Positions 61,826 through 64,000 of a stretch of DNA of 64,000 nt are shown here, one piece after another. A program made the position numbers and the translations under genes. Source of the DNA: Methylobacterium platani (GTDB lineage: Bacteria; Pseudomonadota; Alphaproteobacteria; Rhizobiales; Beijerinckiaceae); assembly GCF_001653715.1 (NCBI RefSeq), contig NZ_LWHQ01000016.1, positions 1-64,000 of the forward strand, given 5' to 3'. How positions within the stretch are numbered: the stretch's first letter is position 1; each line of letters starts with the position of its first letter. The notes below the pieces were generated by a model. That model ran no database searches. It saw only the letters and a list, made by a program, of their open reading frames with translations, and was not told where the DNA came from.

Positions 61826-62516
61826 GTCAACCAGCGCCCTGCATTGCCAAAATTGCTAAATCGTTCCTGCGCGGCCTAACAAGATTAATCTTGTCAGCAC
61901 GAGCGACATCTCTACTCATCGCTTATAGGAGATCGTCACGAACTTGTCCACGATTACGCTGCGCAGTTGCCACGGTGCGATGCAATGTGAATTTTGTCGC
62001 ATATCGAGTTGGCGTCCGGGATTGAAATTTATCTCGATTCATTTGATAAAAATACACGCTCCTCTCGTCCATCGTATTCGCAGTTTTGGCAAGCCAATCG
62101 GCAGATTAATCAGACTGCATTGCACTGAACCACTTTAAACAACCGACATCGACCCCAGAATATTTTGACATCTTGCAGTTATTTAGCATAAAAAAATCTG
62201 CCTTATAGTTTTTCATGCAGATGTCGTTCGAAAAACTGAACAAATCTTCGATGATCGCGGCTCGAACTCCGAAGTCGTGGCCAGGTGCGATCCGGATCGC
62301 CGCCGCTGGACCGGCGGAGCGGCCTCGCCTCATGGTCCGTCAGGCGCGCGCGATGCAGCGCCACATCCGCGACCTCGGCCGCTCTTCGGTGGCCTCGACG
62401 GTGTCGGCGTGCCGGCCCGTGACGGCAAGGGCGCATCCACGCCGCTCAGCGACGGGCGGAGAGGGTCGGGTATCGCGCGGGCGATGCAGGCCCGGGCGAT
62501 GGCGGCGTCGCGCTCC
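61826..62516. other. Low-GC intergenic region, no gene recognised
   Basis: About 690 nt. The 61880-62220 part is markedly AT-rich and should contain the promoter of the minus-strand GSCFA operon. From 62220 onward GC rises to the genome norm. Short frames here lack ribosome sites and family features. A longer frame on the plus strand (62215 onward) overlaps the LysR gene antisense and is not credible. Confidence 0.4.
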
Positions 62517-63416
62517 TCACCCCTCGACCGGCGGCAACGCCGCCACCAGCGCCGCCACGAACGCCGCCACCGCCCGCGGGAGGCGCCGGTCGCGCATGGT
62601 CTGGACCTCGATGCCGCGGGCGAGGCTGCGGCGGGACCGGATCGGCAGGGCCCGGAATGCGTCGCGCGCGACCTCGCCCTCGAGCGCGATCGACGAGACC
62701 AGGGTCAGCCCGCGGGTGCGGCGCACGAAGGGCAGCAGGGCCGAGAGGGCGTTCGCGGTCAGCACCGGCTCGATCGCGATGGTCTCGACCGCGCAGGCCG
62801 CGTCGAGGATGGTCCGCAGCGTCGTGTCGCGCGGCAGGAGCGCGACCGGGTAGGCGGCGACGTCGGACAGGCCGATCAGCCGGCGCCCGGCGAGGGGATG
62901 ATCGGGCGCGCAGAGGGCCACCATGTCGAGGCTGGTGCGGTACGCGACCGCGACGCCGGCGCTCGGCACGAGGCTGAAGGTGATGCCGATGTCGACGTCG
63001 CCCTGGACCACCCGGTGGGTGACCTGGGCCGGCGGCAGCACGCTCAGCTCGAACCGGATGCCCGGATGGCGCCCGTGGAACGCGGCGATCAGACCGGGGA
63101 CGAGGTCGACCGCGAAGGCGTCGGTACAGGCGATGCGCACCGATCCCCGCCACAGGCCCTCCAGCTCGCGGATCTCGGTGACGACCTGCTCGGCGCTCGA
63201 CAGCACGTGGTGGGCGTGGCGGGCCAGGAGCTCGCCGGCCTGGCTCAGCACCATGCCGCGCGGCCGGCGCTCGAACAGCGGGCAGGCGAGCTCGGCCTCG
63301 AGATTGGCGATCTGCCGGCTGATCGCCGAGGGCGCGACGTTGAGGCGGGCGGAGGCCGCCGCGATCGACCCGTCCCGGGCGACCGCCAGGAAGTAGCGCA
63401 ACGCCGTGGTCTGCAT
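62517..63416 (-). CDS. LysR-family transcriptional regulator
   Basis: 299 residues from ATG 63416. The helix-turn-helix ALRYFLAVARDGSIAAASARLNVAPSAISRQI is clear (printed here in two parts: ALRYFLAVARDGSIAAAS and ARLNVAPSAISRQI), then FERRPRGMVLSQAGELL and the effector domain with VDIGITFSLVPSAG. The divergent ABC binding-protein gene at 63576 is the likely target. The effector is probably the transported solute or a product of it. No LysR-type dyad was identified with confidence in the 159-nt gap. Confidence 0.92.
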   Translation of the reverse strand: MQTTALRYFLAVARDGSIAAASARLNVAPSAISRQIANLEAELACPLFERRPRGMVLSQAGELLARHAHHVLSSAEQVVTEIRELEGLWRGSVRIACTDAFAVDLVPGLIAAFHGRHPGIRFELSVLPPAQVTHRVVQGDVDIGITFSLVPSAGVAVAYRTSLDMVALCAPDHPLAGRRLIGLSDVAAYPVALLPRDTTLRTILDAACAVETIAIEPVLTANALSALLPFVRRTRGLTLVSSIALEGEVARDAFRALPIRSRRSLARGIEVQTMRDRRLPRAVAAFVAALVAALPPVEG

Positions 63417-63575
63417 CGCGGGCCCCCATTTGCCTTGCCGTTTCGGCAACGACCCTATCGCCAAATTCGTCTTGCTGCGATCGGATCTGCGCAACATCCT
63501 GGCAGGGCGAATTTTGCGGCAGTGCAACATGACGGGCCGAGACGCCCGCGCTGCCCCGGACGAGGCGGAGCCGAC

Positions 63576-64000
63576 ATGCCGACACGGATCGACGCGGACC
63601 GGATGCGCCGGGTGGGACGGCTCGGGCTGGCGGGCCTCGCGCTCGCGGGGCTCCTCGCCGGGGCGGCCGGCCCGGCGCTCGCCGGCAAGGCCAACGACAC
63701 CCTGGTCTACGCCTCCGACAGCGAGCCGGAGAATCTCAGCCCCTACCACAACAACCTGCGCGAGGGGGTGATCCTGGCCCGCAACGTCTGGGACACGCTT
63801 CTCTACCGCGATCCCAAGACCGGCGCGCACCAGCCGATGCTCGCCACCGCCTGGACCTGGGTCGATCCGGTCACCCTCGATCTCACGATCCGCGACGGCG
63901 TGACCTTCCACAACGGCGATCCCCTGACGCCCGAGGACGTCGCCTTCACGTTCAACTACGTGCTGACGCCGGAAGCCAAGATCATCACCAAGGGCAACGT
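63576..64000 (+). CDS. ABC transporter substrate-binding protein, family 5 (cut by window end)
   Basis: Only the first 141 residues are visible. A signal peptide (RLGLAGLALAGLLAGAAG, end near ALAG) follows MPTRIDADRMRRVG; the two Arg before the hydrophobic part give it a Tat-like look. The mature part TLVYASDSEPENLSPYHNN and RDGVTFHNGDPLTPEDV is the family-5 peptide/opine-binding pattern. Divergent from the LysR gene. The permease and ATPase genes are expected beyond the right edge. Confidence 0.88.
   Translation, partial: MPTRIDADRMRRVGRLGLAGLALAGLLAGAAGPALAGKANDTLVYASDSEPENLSPYHNNLREGVILARNVWDTLLYRDPKTGAHQPMLATAWTWVDPVTLDLTIRDGVTFHNGDPLTPEDVAFTFNYVLTPEAKIITKGN

Noticed and set aside
62215..62853. 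Plus-strand 212-codon frame near the right-hand LysR gene
   Set aside because: It overlaps the LysR gene antisense and becomes Arg-rich noise after the first 30 residues; no ribosome site.
1..64000. CRISPR arrays, tRNA or rRNA genes, insertion sequences or prophage
   Set aside because: No regular spaced repeats, cloverleaf genes, ribosomal RNA sequence, transposase, integrase or phage structural genes were recognised on either strand.

Overview
This 64 kb window is high-GC DNA (about 70 percent by eye) with dense, short-spaced bacterial genes, many ATGA or GTGA start-stop overlaps, GGAGG-type ribosome sites and several GTG starts. The gene content (Dpp/Gsi-type ABC importer, MHS symporter, Kup, RhtX-like permease with FhuF, SAF-domain dehydrogenase, BKACE enzyme, many Tat-type signal peptides) fits a metabolically versatile alphaproteobacterium of the Hyphomicrobiales, most like Methylobacterium or a relative. 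That placement is inferred from overall character, not from a marker gene. No rRNA, tRNA, CRISPR array, transposase or phage gene was recognised.

Layout. 0.4-1.6 kb: APS kinase and two small unknown genes. 2.0-9.9 kb: a five-gene peptide/opine/nickel-type ABC importer followed by a gamma-glutamyltransferase and a hydratase-like enzyme; this looks like a gamma-glutamyl peptide or glutathione utilisation locus. 10.3-14.4 kb: a lower-GC PI-PLC-like gene and a PAS-GGDEF-EAL protein. 14.6-22.3 kb: an orphan amino-acid-type binding protein joined to a cytochrome P450; two overlapping Tat-signal oxidoreductases; an ADP/ATP-translocase-like carrier; a class II aldolase; an exported metallo-beta-lactamase-fold protein. 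22.6-28.2 kb: cyclic amidohydrolase, AhpD-like protein, MHS transporter, SAF-domain dehydrogenase, VOC protein. 28.2-33.5 kb: Kup potassium transporter, large chemoreceptor, small membrane protein. 33.8-37.6 kb: a decayed alpha/beta hydrolase, then hydratase-SDR and RraA/flavin reductase catabolic genes. 38-39 kb: an atypical low-GC membrane/coiled-coil/TPR-like gene. 39.1-48.3 kb: acetamidase, BKACE enzyme, hybrid histidine kinase, and a DUF3830-carbamoylase-dicarboxylate symporter operon with a divergent LysR regulator. 48.4-53.7 kb: Ddl, PhzF, NUDIX, a large alpha/beta hydrolase and an unknown gene. 54-56.6 kb: a conspicuous inverted-repeat element, then ArsR-SRPBCC-ClpP-hydrolase. 56.9-58.8 kb: siderophore permease plus FhuF-type reductase. 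58.8-61.8 kb: a low-GC minus-strand operon of sulfotransferase, beta-propeller-like and GSCFA proteins. 62.5-64 kb: LysR regulator and the start of another ABC binding protein.

How the genes work together. Most operons pair an importer with cytoplasmic enzymes that hydrolyse amides, lactams, carbamoyl compounds or keto acids, so the region reads as an accessory catabolic segment with sensing genes (chemoreceptor, c-di-GMP protein, hybrid kinase, LysR and ArsR regulators). The low-GC patches (PI-PLC, TPR-like gene, glycan cluster) have a base composition unlike their neighbours and are the best candidates for transferred DNA and for undescribed biology. The most interesting are the GSCFA/propeller/sulfotransferase operon, the PI-PLC-like protein with an unassigned N-terminal domain, and the group of nucleotide-dependent reductases carrying Tat signals.
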